Positions 1 through 5,816 of a stretch of DNA of 7,595 bases are shown here, piece by piece. Under the pieces are notes generated by a model. It searched no databases and had not been told where the DNA came from. It saw only the letters and a list, made by a program, of their open reading frames with translations. Within the stretch, counting starts at the first letter, position 1, and the number at the start of each line of letters is the position of its first letter. The stretch lies in NCBI GenBank assembly GCA_937894565.1, contig CALBHK010000295.1:1-7595 (forward strand). Reading direction: 5' to 3'. A program made the position numbers and the translations under genes. Source of the stretch: an uncultured Chlamydiae bacterium (lineage in GTDB: Bacteria > Chlamydiota > Chlamydiia > Chlamydiales > CALBHK01).

Positions 1-30
1 CTCAGCGCACTTTGCGGCTCTGCGGTTAAC
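1..30. repeat. Short GC-rich intergenic motif (GCGG units) beside a pyrimidine tract
   Basis: Three GCG-containing units recur here with a spacing of 8 to 9 nt: AGCGC at 4-8, TGCGG at 13-17 and TGCGG at 21-25, followed by TTAAC at 26-30. A C/T-only run of about 26 nt follows (31-56). The layout (9-nt-like GC units, then TTAAC, then a homopyrimidine tract) parallels the CAGGAT-type repeat after lepB. Short motifs of the CTCTGCG type occur in intergenic regions of many unrelated bacteria; that is from general memory, and no function is known to me. The motif may begin before the window. Confidence 0.45.
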
Positions 31-45
31 TCTTCTCTCCCTCTC

Positions 46-74
46 TTTTCTCTTTTTATCTAATCCTGTATACT
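46..74 (+). promoter_or_regulatory. Possible sigma-70-type promoter for rluD
   Basis: TATACT at 69-74 matches the -10 consensus in 5 of 6 positions. Seventeen bases upstream lies TTTTCT (46-51), a poor -35 matching 3 of 6. Transcription would start near 81, leaving a leader of about 17 nt. The weak -35 makes this tentative. Confidence 0.35.
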
Positions 75-97
75 AAAACCAAAATTTGAGAATAAAG

Positions 98-1021
98 ATG
101 GAAGAAGAATATTTTATTGTAGAGGAAGCTTCAGCCAATACGCGCCTGGACAAGCTCCTTGCTGAACGCTACAGCGATGAATATTCCCGCTCTTATTTTC
201 AACACCTTATAGATAATGGGCATGTCACACTCAACGGAAATAGCGTTAAAAAGCAATACAGGCCCCTTGCGGGAGAAAAAATTCACATTACATTCATTCC
301 CTCCTCACCCATCGATCTCACCCCTCAAAATATTCCCCTGGATATTCTTTATGAAGATGACGATCTTATTGTAATCAATAAAGCGGCAGGAATGGTAGTC
401 CATCCGGCTCCTGGCAACTGGTCAGGCACTTTCGTCAACGCTCTTTTATATCATTGCGGACAAAGCTTACTCTCCATGGAAGGGTTTCGGCCAGGCATTG
501 TACATCGCTTAGATAAAGAAACTTCTGGCGTCATGATCGCAGCAAAAAATCTCTACACCCATCAAAAACTTGTAGAGGCATTTTCTAGCCGCGCTGTAAA
601 AAAAATCTATCATGCGATTTGTTTGGGAAATCCCGGAAACGGTGAGATAAACGCTCCCATTGGACGCCACCCCTTTAAACGAAAAGAGATGGCTATTATG
701 GAAAATGGCAAATGCGCCCATACGCAATTTAAGACATTGCAATTTAATGGAAAAATCAGTCATGTGGAACTTTGTCCCACCACAGGAAGAACACACCAAT
801 TACGAGTCCATCTTAAAGAGCGCAAAACACCTATCTTAGGCGATACAGTCTATGGTCAAAGCGCTTCCAATAAAAGCTATAAGACAAAAAGGCAACTCTT
901 GCATGCCTGGCAACTTAGTTTAATCCATCCCAAAACAGGCGCCCTTCTTCTTTTTCAAGCCCCCTACCCCGATGATATTACCTCTATGATTGGCTCCTCC
1001 TTTCCTCTTTTAACCTCTTAG
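98..1021 (+). CDS. rluD: RluD-family 23S rRNA pseudouridine synthase
   Basis: This gene encodes a 307-aa cytoplasmic enzyme that isomerises uridines in large-subunit rRNA (RluA/RluC/RluD family). An N-terminal S4 RNA-binding domain spans about residues 14-66 (RLDKLLAE, then GHVTLNG). The catalytic domain follows with NKAAGMVVHPAPG near 94-106, then HRLDKETSG at 136-144 holding the nucleophilic aspartate D139, the same number as in E. coli RluD. The late TTGRTHQLRVHL signature is at about 228-239. S4 plus this motif set favours RluD over RluA, and the length is normal. I chose ATG 98; an in-frame TTG at 86 would add four residues, but the weak ribosome-binding site (TTGAG, 86-90) suits ATG 98. 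The exact target uridines are inferred from the family. The next gene starts 15 nt downstream, suggesting cotranscription. Confidence 0.93.
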   Translation: MEEEYFIVEEASANTRLDKLLAERYSDEYSRSYFQHLIDNGHVTLNGNSVKKQYRPLAGEKIHITFIPSSPIDLTPQNIPLDILYEDDDLIVINKAAGMVVHPAPGNWSGTFVNALLYHCGQSLLSMEGFRPGIVHRLDKETSGVMIAAKNLYTHQKLVEAFSSRAVKKIYHAICLGNPGNGEINAPIGRHPFKRKEMAIMENGKCAHTQFKTLQFNGKISHVELCPTTGRTHQLRVHLKERKTPILGDTVYGQSASNKSYKTKRQLLHAWQLSLIHPKTGALLLFQAPYPDDITSMIGSSFPLLTS

Positions 1022-1036
1022 GGTATACTTTCTTCT

Positions 1037-1765
1037 ATGATGTATATTCTCTATTTATGGCCCTGTTTTATTTTGTTATGTTCTATTCTGGATGCCGCCC
1101 CTCCCCACAAAAATCAATTATATCTAAAAGACAATCTAAAACTAGCACAAAGTGGCGACTACGTTGTCTCTAAACAAGAAAAAAACCTCACGCTCCTTCA
1201 TGTCATAGAAAATACTCCTCAAAAACTATTGATTGAAGAAATCACTATTCCAGAAAAATCCGTAAAAGCAGAACATGAGTGGAAAAAATGGGTACAAGAG
1301 GGATCTATAGGACAGACTTGCCACGTACGCTACCAATTGGATCCCCAAACTGGCACGATCACGCATTATTATTTTTTAACAAATGAAGGCTGGAAACAAA
1401 CATCGGCTGAAAATCATCTTTTTAGCCAACTACTCAACCTTCCCTTTACTCCACAGCCAGAACATCTACGTAAAAAAAGAGGATCGATTTCTGCACGCAA
1501 TCCCAACCCCTATTGGCAACCTAAATTAGTTTTTGAAGGTAAAATCATCGAAGGAGAAAATTTATCTTCATGGCAAACTCAATGGCCCCAAGATGGCAGC
1601 GATCTCTCCGGAAAAACATTGCTTATTTATATTGCAGACAAAGATAGCCCCTGCCCCAGTTATTTTCCCTACTGGATAGAAGCTAAAGGAAAAGTCACAA
1701 GAGCCAGCATGCATCTTATAGATAGCGGAAAGGGTTTAGCGCCTATACAGTCAACAAAATTTTAA
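1037..1765 (+). CDS. Unrecognised secreted (periplasmic) protein with signal peptide
   Basis: I do not recognise this 242-aa protein. Its first 20 or so residues form a Sec-type hydrophobic signal (about residues 3-18) with likely signal peptidase I cleavage after A20 or A21 (LDA-APP). There is a cysteine at 15, but the residues before it (ILL) do not make a good lipobox, so a lipoprotein is less likely. The mature part has no membrane segment, is rich in Lys, Trp and beta-strand-like stretches, and contains two cysteines (C95, C206). A conserved-looking C-terminal block reads SGKTLLIYIADKD, then YFPYWIEAKGK and LIDSGKGL. ATGs at 1037 and 1040 are both possible starts; neither has a clear Shine-Dalgarno sequence, so translational coupling to rluD 15 nt upstream is plausible. 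The last 23 bp overlap the convergent gene. A chlamydial envelope protein is a guess. Confidence 0.8.
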   Translation: MMYILYLWPCFILLCSILDAAPPHKNQLYLKDNLKLAQSGDYVVSKQEKNLTLLHVIENTPQKLLIEEITIPEKSVKAEHEWKKWVQEGSIGQTCHVRYQLDPQTGTITHYYFLTNEGWKQTSAENHLFSQLLNLPFTPQPEHLRKKRGSISARNPNPYWQPKLVFEGKIIEGENLSSWQTQWPQDGSDLSGKTLLIYIADKDSPCPSYFPYWIEAKGKVTRASMHLIDSGKGLAPIQSTKF

Positions 1766-3353
1766 TCTCATCATCCCGCATATCTTCGACTAATTTTAAG
1801 CCTTTAGCACGTCCTTGAGGACAAAAATTAACAACTAAATTTTTTCTAAATCGAGATTCTTTTTTTTCCAGTCGATCTATTAACTCATCAATCTTGCCTT
1901 CATGATCATCTAATGTATTATTTTCATTGCATTGAATCACAACTTTACAAGCTTTAAACCCAGCAATTAATTCCTTTTCCAGTTTATCTATATCCAAACG
2001 CAGATATCTTTTTACGTCTTCTTTACTTAATGGTCCTACCCGACTATTTAATTGCTGTAATGAATGATTATATCCCTCTAACTTTTCCAATTTTTCAATA
2101 TTTTCTTCGTTTCCTGCTTCTTGAATTTTTAATTCTTTTATTTTTCCAGCAAAATCATAAGTGTTAGCATCAACATCCTTAATATCAAAATGATCAGACA
2201 ATCCTGTAGTCAATAGATTTTCAAGTATGGGAATGTCTCTTCCATTATCATCTTTACCCGCTTGTATTTTGGGAAGGGTAAGTGTCATCCTATATATATT
2301 CTGAATCATCGTGTTTAATTCTTTCAACCGCTCTAAACGCGCTCTCATTTCTCCATCAGGATCTTTAGCGTCTAAGTCTGTCACTCCAAAATAGGCCGAA
2401 TCAAGAGCCCATGCGCCAAGGTAAAAAACAACTGAAATCATAAATAAATAAACAGCTGCGGTAGAGGCCAGGACAAATAGAGGACTACTTAAAACTAAAA
2501 TAACACCAATCGAGCTTACAAGACCTGTAAAACAAGAAGCGTACTCCAATAGATTACCTACAGCTTTCTCAACCCATTTACGCATATGCACAGAACGCAA
2601 AAACACTTGACGAATACGAAAGCGCAGCTCTTCATCAGATCCTTTACCCACTTCTTTTAATTGCTCATTTACAAGATGCTGGGCTTCACGAATTTCTACA
2701 TACTCCCTAGCAAGCGAGCGTGTTTCCCTAATCATATTCTTTAAATTCCAAACATCTAAAATCACTGTTAATCCAGAAGCCATTCTTTTTAAGTGATTTC
2801 TTATTGGGTTAGCCTTTTCTAAAAAGACCCTAGCTCCCTTAACTACAAATTTGCCTATCCCTAGTCCTGTTTCCGCTAACGTAGTCGTGATTTTTTTCTG
2901 TTCTTTCTCAATAGACCCCTTACTTTCTTTTCCCATTCCTTCTTCCGGGATCAACTGCCCTCTTTTTCGAATATTGATCAAAGACACGACATCTATAACA
3001 AACTTTCCGATTGCGCCTACCTCTTTAATCTGTTTAAGCGCTTTTTGGGCAAAACCTAGCCATACATCGTTTGTTTTAAGAGCTGTTTCAACAAACTTGG
3101 CTCCTTTGCCCACCATTTTAAAAATTTTCAATACAAATCTAACTGCATCTTTTGTAGAGACTATTTTATTTTGAATTTTTTCGTTTTCAATTAATTGAAT
3201 AGAATTTTCATTCTTGCGTATCCTTTCTGCTTGAACAGAAGGATCGTAATCCTGAGAGATCTCTTTAGCCTTTTTTATTTGCTCCTCAGAGAACCCTGTC
3301 GGAGTCTCGGGATAAGCATTTAAAGCGGACATCTGGTCAAAGTTTAGATCCAT
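1743..3353 (-). CDS. Unrecognised 536-aa membrane protein, Inc-like hydrophobic hairpin, coiled-coil C-terminus
   Basis: I do not recognise a family. There is no N-terminal signal peptide. One strongly hydrophobic bilobed stretch lies at about residues 272-317: two helices (272-290 and 293-315) separated by a short turn around SSP. This tight hairpin, in an otherwise charged helical protein, is the layout of chlamydial inclusion-membrane (Inc) proteins, which are type III secreted and inserted in the vacuole membrane. The N-terminal half carries amphipathic segments repeating a KFV motif (AKFV near 85-88, GKFV at 116-119 and at 167-170). The C-terminal third is rich in Glu/Lys/Leu and probably forms coiled coils (about 403-433 and 453-503). 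The start ATG at 3353 has only a weak GAG upstream but follows a good promoter. Its 3' end overlaps the convergent neighbour. An Inc or effector role is inference; an ordinary inner-membrane protein remains possible. Confidence 0.8.
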   Translation of the reverse strand: MDLNFDQMSALNAYPETPTGFSEEQIKKAKEISQDYDPSVQAERIRKNENSIQLIENEKIQNKIVSTKDAVRFVLKIFKMVGKGAKFVETALKTNDVWLGFAQKALKQIKEVGAIGKFVIDVVSLINIRKRGQLIPEEGMGKESKGSIEKEQKKITTTLAETGLGIGKFVVKGARVFLEKANPIRNHLKRMASGLTVILDVWNLKNMIRETRSLAREYVEIREAQHLVNEQLKEVGKGSDEELRFRIRQVFLRSVHMRKWVEKAVGNLLEYASCFTGLVSSIGVILVLSSPLFVLASTAAVYLFMISVVFYLGAWALDSAYFGVTDLDAKDPDGEMRARLERLKELNTMIQNIYRMTLTLPKIQAGKDDNGRDIPILENLLTTGLSDHFDIKDVDANTYDFAGKIKELKIQEAGNEENIEKLEKLEGYNHSLQQLNSRVGPLSKEDVKRYLRLDIDKLEKELIAGFKACKVVIQCNENNTLDDHEGKIDELIDRLEKKESRFRKNLVVNFCPQGRAKGLKLVEDMRDDEIKILLTV

Positions 3354-3382
3354 CAGAAATTCTCATAATAATATAACGCATA

Positions 3383-3411
3383 TTTATAACATATTTCTAT
3401 TAATTCGACAA
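3383..3411 (-). promoter_or_regulatory. Promoter for the 1743-3353 membrane-protein gene
   Basis: On the minus strand, TTGTCG (3411 to 3406, -35, 4 of 6) is followed after exactly 17 nt by TATAAA (3388 to 3383, -10, 5 of 6). Transcription would start near 3376, giving a leader of about 22 nt to the ATG ending at 3353. It shares the 170-bp AT-rich intergenic region with the lepB promoter in a divergent arrangement. Confidence 0.55.
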
Positions 3412-3457
3412 GTTTCTCAAAATAAAAAAATGTATACTTTACACACAGTCAATTGTA

Positions 3458-3486
3458 TTGCCTTTCAATAAAGTTTAGGCTACATT
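3458..3486 (+). promoter_or_regulatory. Possible lepB promoter
   Basis: TTGCCT (3458-3463, 4 of 6) and TACATT (3481-3486, 4 of 6) are separated by 17 nt. The predicted start near 3493 would leave a leader of about 31 nt. A second -10-like hexamer, TTATAC at 3502-3507, has no matching -35 and is the weaker choice. The match is moderate, and chlamydial promoters are often degenerate. Confidence 0.4.
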
Positions 3487-3507
3487 TAAAAACTTAACTC
3501 ATTATAC

Positions 3508-3511
3508 GGAG
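3508..3511 (+). promoter_or_regulatory. lepB ribosome-binding site with long spacing
   Basis: GGAG lies 12 nt before the ATG at 3524, longer than the usual 5 to 9 nt. No in-frame start codon occurs closer to it, so the ATG at 3524 is kept as the start. Confidence 0.5.
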
Positions 3512-3523
3512 TCAGATTCATAT

Positions 3524-5356
3524 ATGTTTAAACGCTCTTATACACTCAAGAAATCTTTTTCTATTTTAAGCCAAGCTACTTCCTGTTATTCCCCTGCTTT
3601 ATTGGATTCTTCTCTAAAACTTAAAGCAGAGTCCCTTCTAAATTCTCTGCAGGAAGCCATACTTAAGAAAGACCGTCAAGAAGCAAGTCTTTTAGCCCAT
3701 GAGGTAGAAACATTCTTTAAACCTTATAGCAAAAAATCTCTCCTAAAAAACTTTACTGAATTTTTTATTGCCATTTGCATCGCCTTTTTTATCGCTACCC
3801 TTATACGACAGCTTTGGTTTGAACTCTACCAAATTCCAACTGGTTCCATGCGACCGACTTACAGAGAGTTAGACCATCTGGTTGTATCTAAAACAGCCTT
3901 TGGCATCAACGCTCCTTTTAACACCGGCTCACTTTACTTCGATCCAACTCTAGTTCAAAGAGGAGGGGCTGTCATCTTTTCTTCTTCCGGCCTTGACTTA
4001 TCAGATACTGATTCTCATTATTTTTGGCTATTTCCTTATAAAAAGAGATTCATCAAACGCATGATCGGCCTACCAGGAGATACTCTCTATTTTTACGGTG
4101 GCCAAATCTATGGCATCGATCGGACAGGCAAAGCTTTGCCTGAACTAAGAACACATCACGAAATGCAAAATCTAGAATACGTTCCTTTCAGAAGTTTCTT
4201 AGGCGAAGTTAAAAGAAAACAAGCCTCTCTCTCCAGCTTTGATTTTTGGGCCTTTTTTTCTTTAGCGGGAAATGAATTAGGCAGAGGAAAAATAGGGGCA
4301 GGCCGTTTTTTTGATCCTGAAATCCAAATCAATGGGACCTGGATGAAAGAGGGAGACGGGGGTCATTATTATGAACAATTTTATGGTATCGGCAATTATG
4401 CTATGGCGCGCCTTTTGGATCAAAAAGAGGCCAAACGTTTTTATAACACCAAAGAAGATCATGACCTCTACTTAGAAATCCGCCACAATCCCAACTTAAA
4501 AGATCCTGCTCCTCAATTAGTTCCGGGTCCTAAATACGGAGCCTTCTTAGCTCCAACAGCTCAGGTCAGCCTCATCCCCCTTGGAGAGCAAGAGAGAGAA
4601 AATCTATGGAAAGGTCTTTATACGACACGTTTTATTGTCAAAGATGGAGTAGCACATAATTATTCCTATGGCAGTTCACTATCGAAAACGGAAGCCAGCC
4701 CCGCTTTTCCAGACATTCCTGATGGAACGTATGAATTTTATAATGGAAAAGGTTATAAAGTCAGTTGGGGAGGGATTTTAATGGACTTACCCAAAGAACA
4801 TCCCCTCTATCAGCACACTCTCGCCAACTTAAAAAGATTATTTAATTTAGGAATTGAATTTTCTACTTATTTTAATCCTAAGGCTTCTCTTCAAGCCTAT
4901 TATCCCTCTCGCTATGCTTATTTCAGAAATGGAGACCTATTTGTCATGGGGCACGCAGTCATTGCAAAAGATTCTCCCGCCATGAAAGCCTTCTTAGAGG
5001 CCGAAAGTAAAAAAGGAAGCAAGGGTTTTATAGACCATAAAGAACCGACCATTGAAATGATCCGTGCATATGGTTTAAAAGTTCCTGAAAAACATTATTT
5101 CGTGCTGGGAGATAATCATGCGGTCAGTGGAGATGGACGCGTGTTTGGTTTTGTGCCTGAAGAAAATTTAGAGGGTGTGCCCACTTTACTTCTCTGGCCC
5201 TTTGGAGAGCGTTGGGGATTTGCTACTCATCAAAATTACCCATGGATCACAGTCAGCAACCTCACAATCTGGGGCCTGGCTGCCTTAAGCTGCCTCGCTT
5301 ACTGGCAGTGGGGACGCTACAGGATGAGCCGCCGCATCTTCATAAAAAAAGATTAA
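3524..5356 (+). CDS. lepB: Signal peptidase I, chlamydial long form
   Basis: This 610-aa S26 family peptidase cleaves Sec signal peptides on the outer face of the inner membrane. After a soluble helical N-terminal extension (about 1-75), a membrane segment at 76-95 leads into the catalytic serine motif PTGSMRPT (S108). The general-base lysine is K178 in FIKRMIGLPGD (174-186 region). The C-terminal box is LGDNHAVSGDGRVFGFVP, with G529, D530, S535, D537 and R539 matching E. coli G272, D273, S278, D280 and R282. About 330 residues separate the lysine box from the last box, far more than in E. coli LepB (324 aa in total). This large insertion is known for chlamydial LepB, and long forms also occur in Bacteroidota. 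A second hydrophobic helix at about 576-596 ends in a basic tail (RYRMSRR), suggesting a C-terminal anchor. All catalytic residues are present. The stop codon TAA lies in a TTAACAGGAT motif at the edge of the downstream repeat region. Confidence 0.95.
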   Translation: MFKRSYTLKKSFSILSQATSCYSPALLDSSLKLKAESLLNSLQEAILKKDRQEASLLAHEVETFFKPYSKKSLLKNFTEFFIAICIAFFIATLIRQLWFELYQIPTGSMRPTYRELDHLVVSKTAFGINAPFNTGSLYFDPTLVQRGGAVIFSSSGLDLSDTDSHYFWLFPYKKRFIKRMIGLPGDTLYFYGGQIYGIDRTGKALPELRTHHEMQNLEYVPFRSFLGEVKRKQASLSSFDFWAFFSLAGNELGRGKIGAGRFFDPEIQINGTWMKEGDGGHYYEQFYGIGNYAMARLLDQKEAKRFYNTKEDHDLYLEIRHNPNLKDPAPQLVPGPKYGAFLAPTAQVSLIPLGEQERENLWKGLYTTRFIVKDGVAHNYSYGSSLSKTEASPAFPDIPDGTYEFYNGKGYKVSWGGILMDLPKEHPLYQHTLANLKRLFNLGIEFSTYFNPKASLQAYYPSRYAYFRNGDLFVMGHAVIAKDSPAMKAFLEAESKKGSKGFIDHKEPTIEMIRAYGLKVPEKHYFVLGDNHAVSGDGRVFGFVPEENLEGVPTLLLWPFGERWGFATHQNYPWITVSNLTIWGLAALSCLAYWQWGRYRMSRRIFIKKD

Positions 5357-5432
5357 CAGGATAAAAAAAAGAAAAAGAAGAATAACAGGATGGGCAGGAT
5401 CGGCTCCGCCGACAGGATAGGCAGGATAATTA
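5356..5432. repeat. CAGGAT 9-mer repeat, left arm of outer inverted repeat (arm 5378-5432)
   Basis: CAGGAT occurs at 5386, 5395, 5413 and 5422, all offset by multiples of 9 nt, plus an outlying copy at 5357. ACAGGATGGGCAGGAT (5385-5400) is repeated with one change at 5412-5427, around a mini-hairpin CGGC-TCC-GCCG (5401-5411 region). Purine-only tracts precede the copies. The 55 nt at 5378-5432 are the reverse complement of 5672-5726 with only two differences, both near the mini-hairpin. Confidence 0.85.
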
Positions 5433-5462
5433 CACTTGATAAGATAAAGTATAAAATTTTAA

Positions 5463-5493
5463 CCTTCTTTATTTTTTAGAAAAAAAAAGAGGG
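5463..5493. repeat. Local hairpin in the spacer between outer arm and inner palindrome
   Basis: CCTTCTTTATTTTT (5463-5476) can pair, without gaps, with 5480-5493 around a 3-nt loop, with one A-A mismatch and one G-T wobble. The stem is mostly A/T runs, so some of this pairing is expected from composition. No T tract follows, so it is not a convincing intrinsic terminator of lepB, although it lies where one would be expected. Confidence 0.4.
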
Positions 5494-5507
5494 ATAACCT
5501 TATGAAG

Positions 5508-5663
5508 CCGACATTCCGCTCTTCCCTGGTTAGAAAAATGTAATATTTTGATTCTCAGTGAGATAAAAAAGCGCAGGAATATTTATAAATATTCCGAGCA
5601 TTTTTTATCTCACTGAGGATTAAAAGATTACATTTTTTCAACCTGAGAAGAGCGGAATGTCGG
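5508..5663. mobile_element. 156-bp palindromic MITE-like element flanked by ATGAAG direct repeats
   Basis: Two 78-nt halves (5508-5585 and 5586-5663) are reverse complements without any gap, with 12 mismatches. The outermost 17 nt, starting CCGACATTCCGC, are perfect, as is a 17-nt block with CTCAGTGAGATAAAAAA (5554-5570) against its partner, and the central 20 bp (5576-5595). ATGAAG lies directly outside both ends, at 5502-5507 and 5664-5669 in the same orientation, as a target-site duplication would. There is no room for a transposase, so this would be a non-autonomous miniature element. Three of the mismatches become G-U pairs in RNA. Calling it mobile is inference from symmetry and flanking repeats; other copies in the genome would settle it. 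Confidence 0.65.
5561..5610. terminator. Possible bidirectional terminator at the palindrome centre
   Basis: The central 20-bp perfect palindrome (5576-5595) is followed on the plus strand by GAGCA and TTTTTT (5601-5606), and on the minus strand by TGCGC and TTTTTT (5570 to 5565). The A6 and T6 runs also pair within the longer stem (AGATAAAAAA with TTTTTTATCT). It could end lepB transcription in either orientation, but the stem is AT-rich and the T run is 5 nt away, so activity is uncertain. Confidence 0.35.
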
Positions 5664-5671
5664 ATGAAGTA

Positions 5672-5726
5672 TAATTATCCTGCCTATCCTGCCGGCGCAG
5701 CCGATCCTGCCCATCCTGTTATTCTT
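5672..5726. repeat. Right arm of outer inverted repeat (ATCCTG 9-mers)
   Basis: This is the reverse complement of 5378-5432 with 53 of 55 positions identical. ATCCTG occurs at 5677, 5686, 5704 and 5713, again at multiples of 9 nt, around the mini-hairpin CGGC-GCA-GCCG (5693-5703). A pyrimidine-rich tract (about 5720-5758) follows, mirroring the purine tracts beside the left arm. Confidence 0.85.
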
Positions 5727-5775
5727 TTGTTCTTCCTCTATCTTGTTTTCTTCTTCCCTAAATTAAAGAAATTCA

Positions 5776-5781
5776 TATAAT
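5776..5781 (+). promoter_or_regulatory. -10 box for the exbB-exbD operon
   Basis: TATAAT at 5776-5781 is a perfect -10 match. The expected -35 positions fall in a C/T-rich tract; the best candidate is TTCTTC at 5751-5756 with a long 19-nt spacer. A start near 5788 would give a leader of about 29 nt. The pyrimidine-rich DNA upstream abuts the outer inverted repeat, so that element may have supplied part of this promoter. Confidence 0.5.
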
Positions 5782-5816
5782 CCGAAACTAAAGTACAACA
5801 ACCCAAATGGTGAATT

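Noticed and set aside
86..97. TTG start for rluD, four codons upstream
   Set aside because: The TTG overlaps the only plausible ribosome-binding sequence, which is well placed for ATG 98.
509..799. 96-codon open frame on the minus strand inside rluD
   Set aside because: It lies wholly opposite well-conserved RluD motifs and its translation shows no recognisable domain; a shadow frame.
2851..3174. 107-codon open frame on the plus strand opposite the membrane-protein gene
   Set aside because: No ribosome-binding site or promoter was apparent, and the translation is low-complexity Ser/Pro/Phe as expected for the complement of a Lys/Glu-rich gene.
3456..3470. Small hairpin TATTG-CCTTT-CAATA before lepB
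   Set aside because: A 5-bp AT-rich stem is expected by chance and overlaps the proposed -35.
4277..4462. 61-codon minus-strand frame inside lepB
   Set aside because: Antisense to the LepB insertion and without features of its own.
5378..5432. CRISPR-like or tandem array
   Set aside because: The units are only 9 nt, without unique spacers, and are mirrored in an inverted arm; no cas genes are present.
5502..5543. 13-residue frame starting with the ATG of ATGAAG, preceded by a purine-rich GAGGG
   Set aside because: Very short, lies in the palindrome arm and has no counterpart from the other arm; most likely chance.
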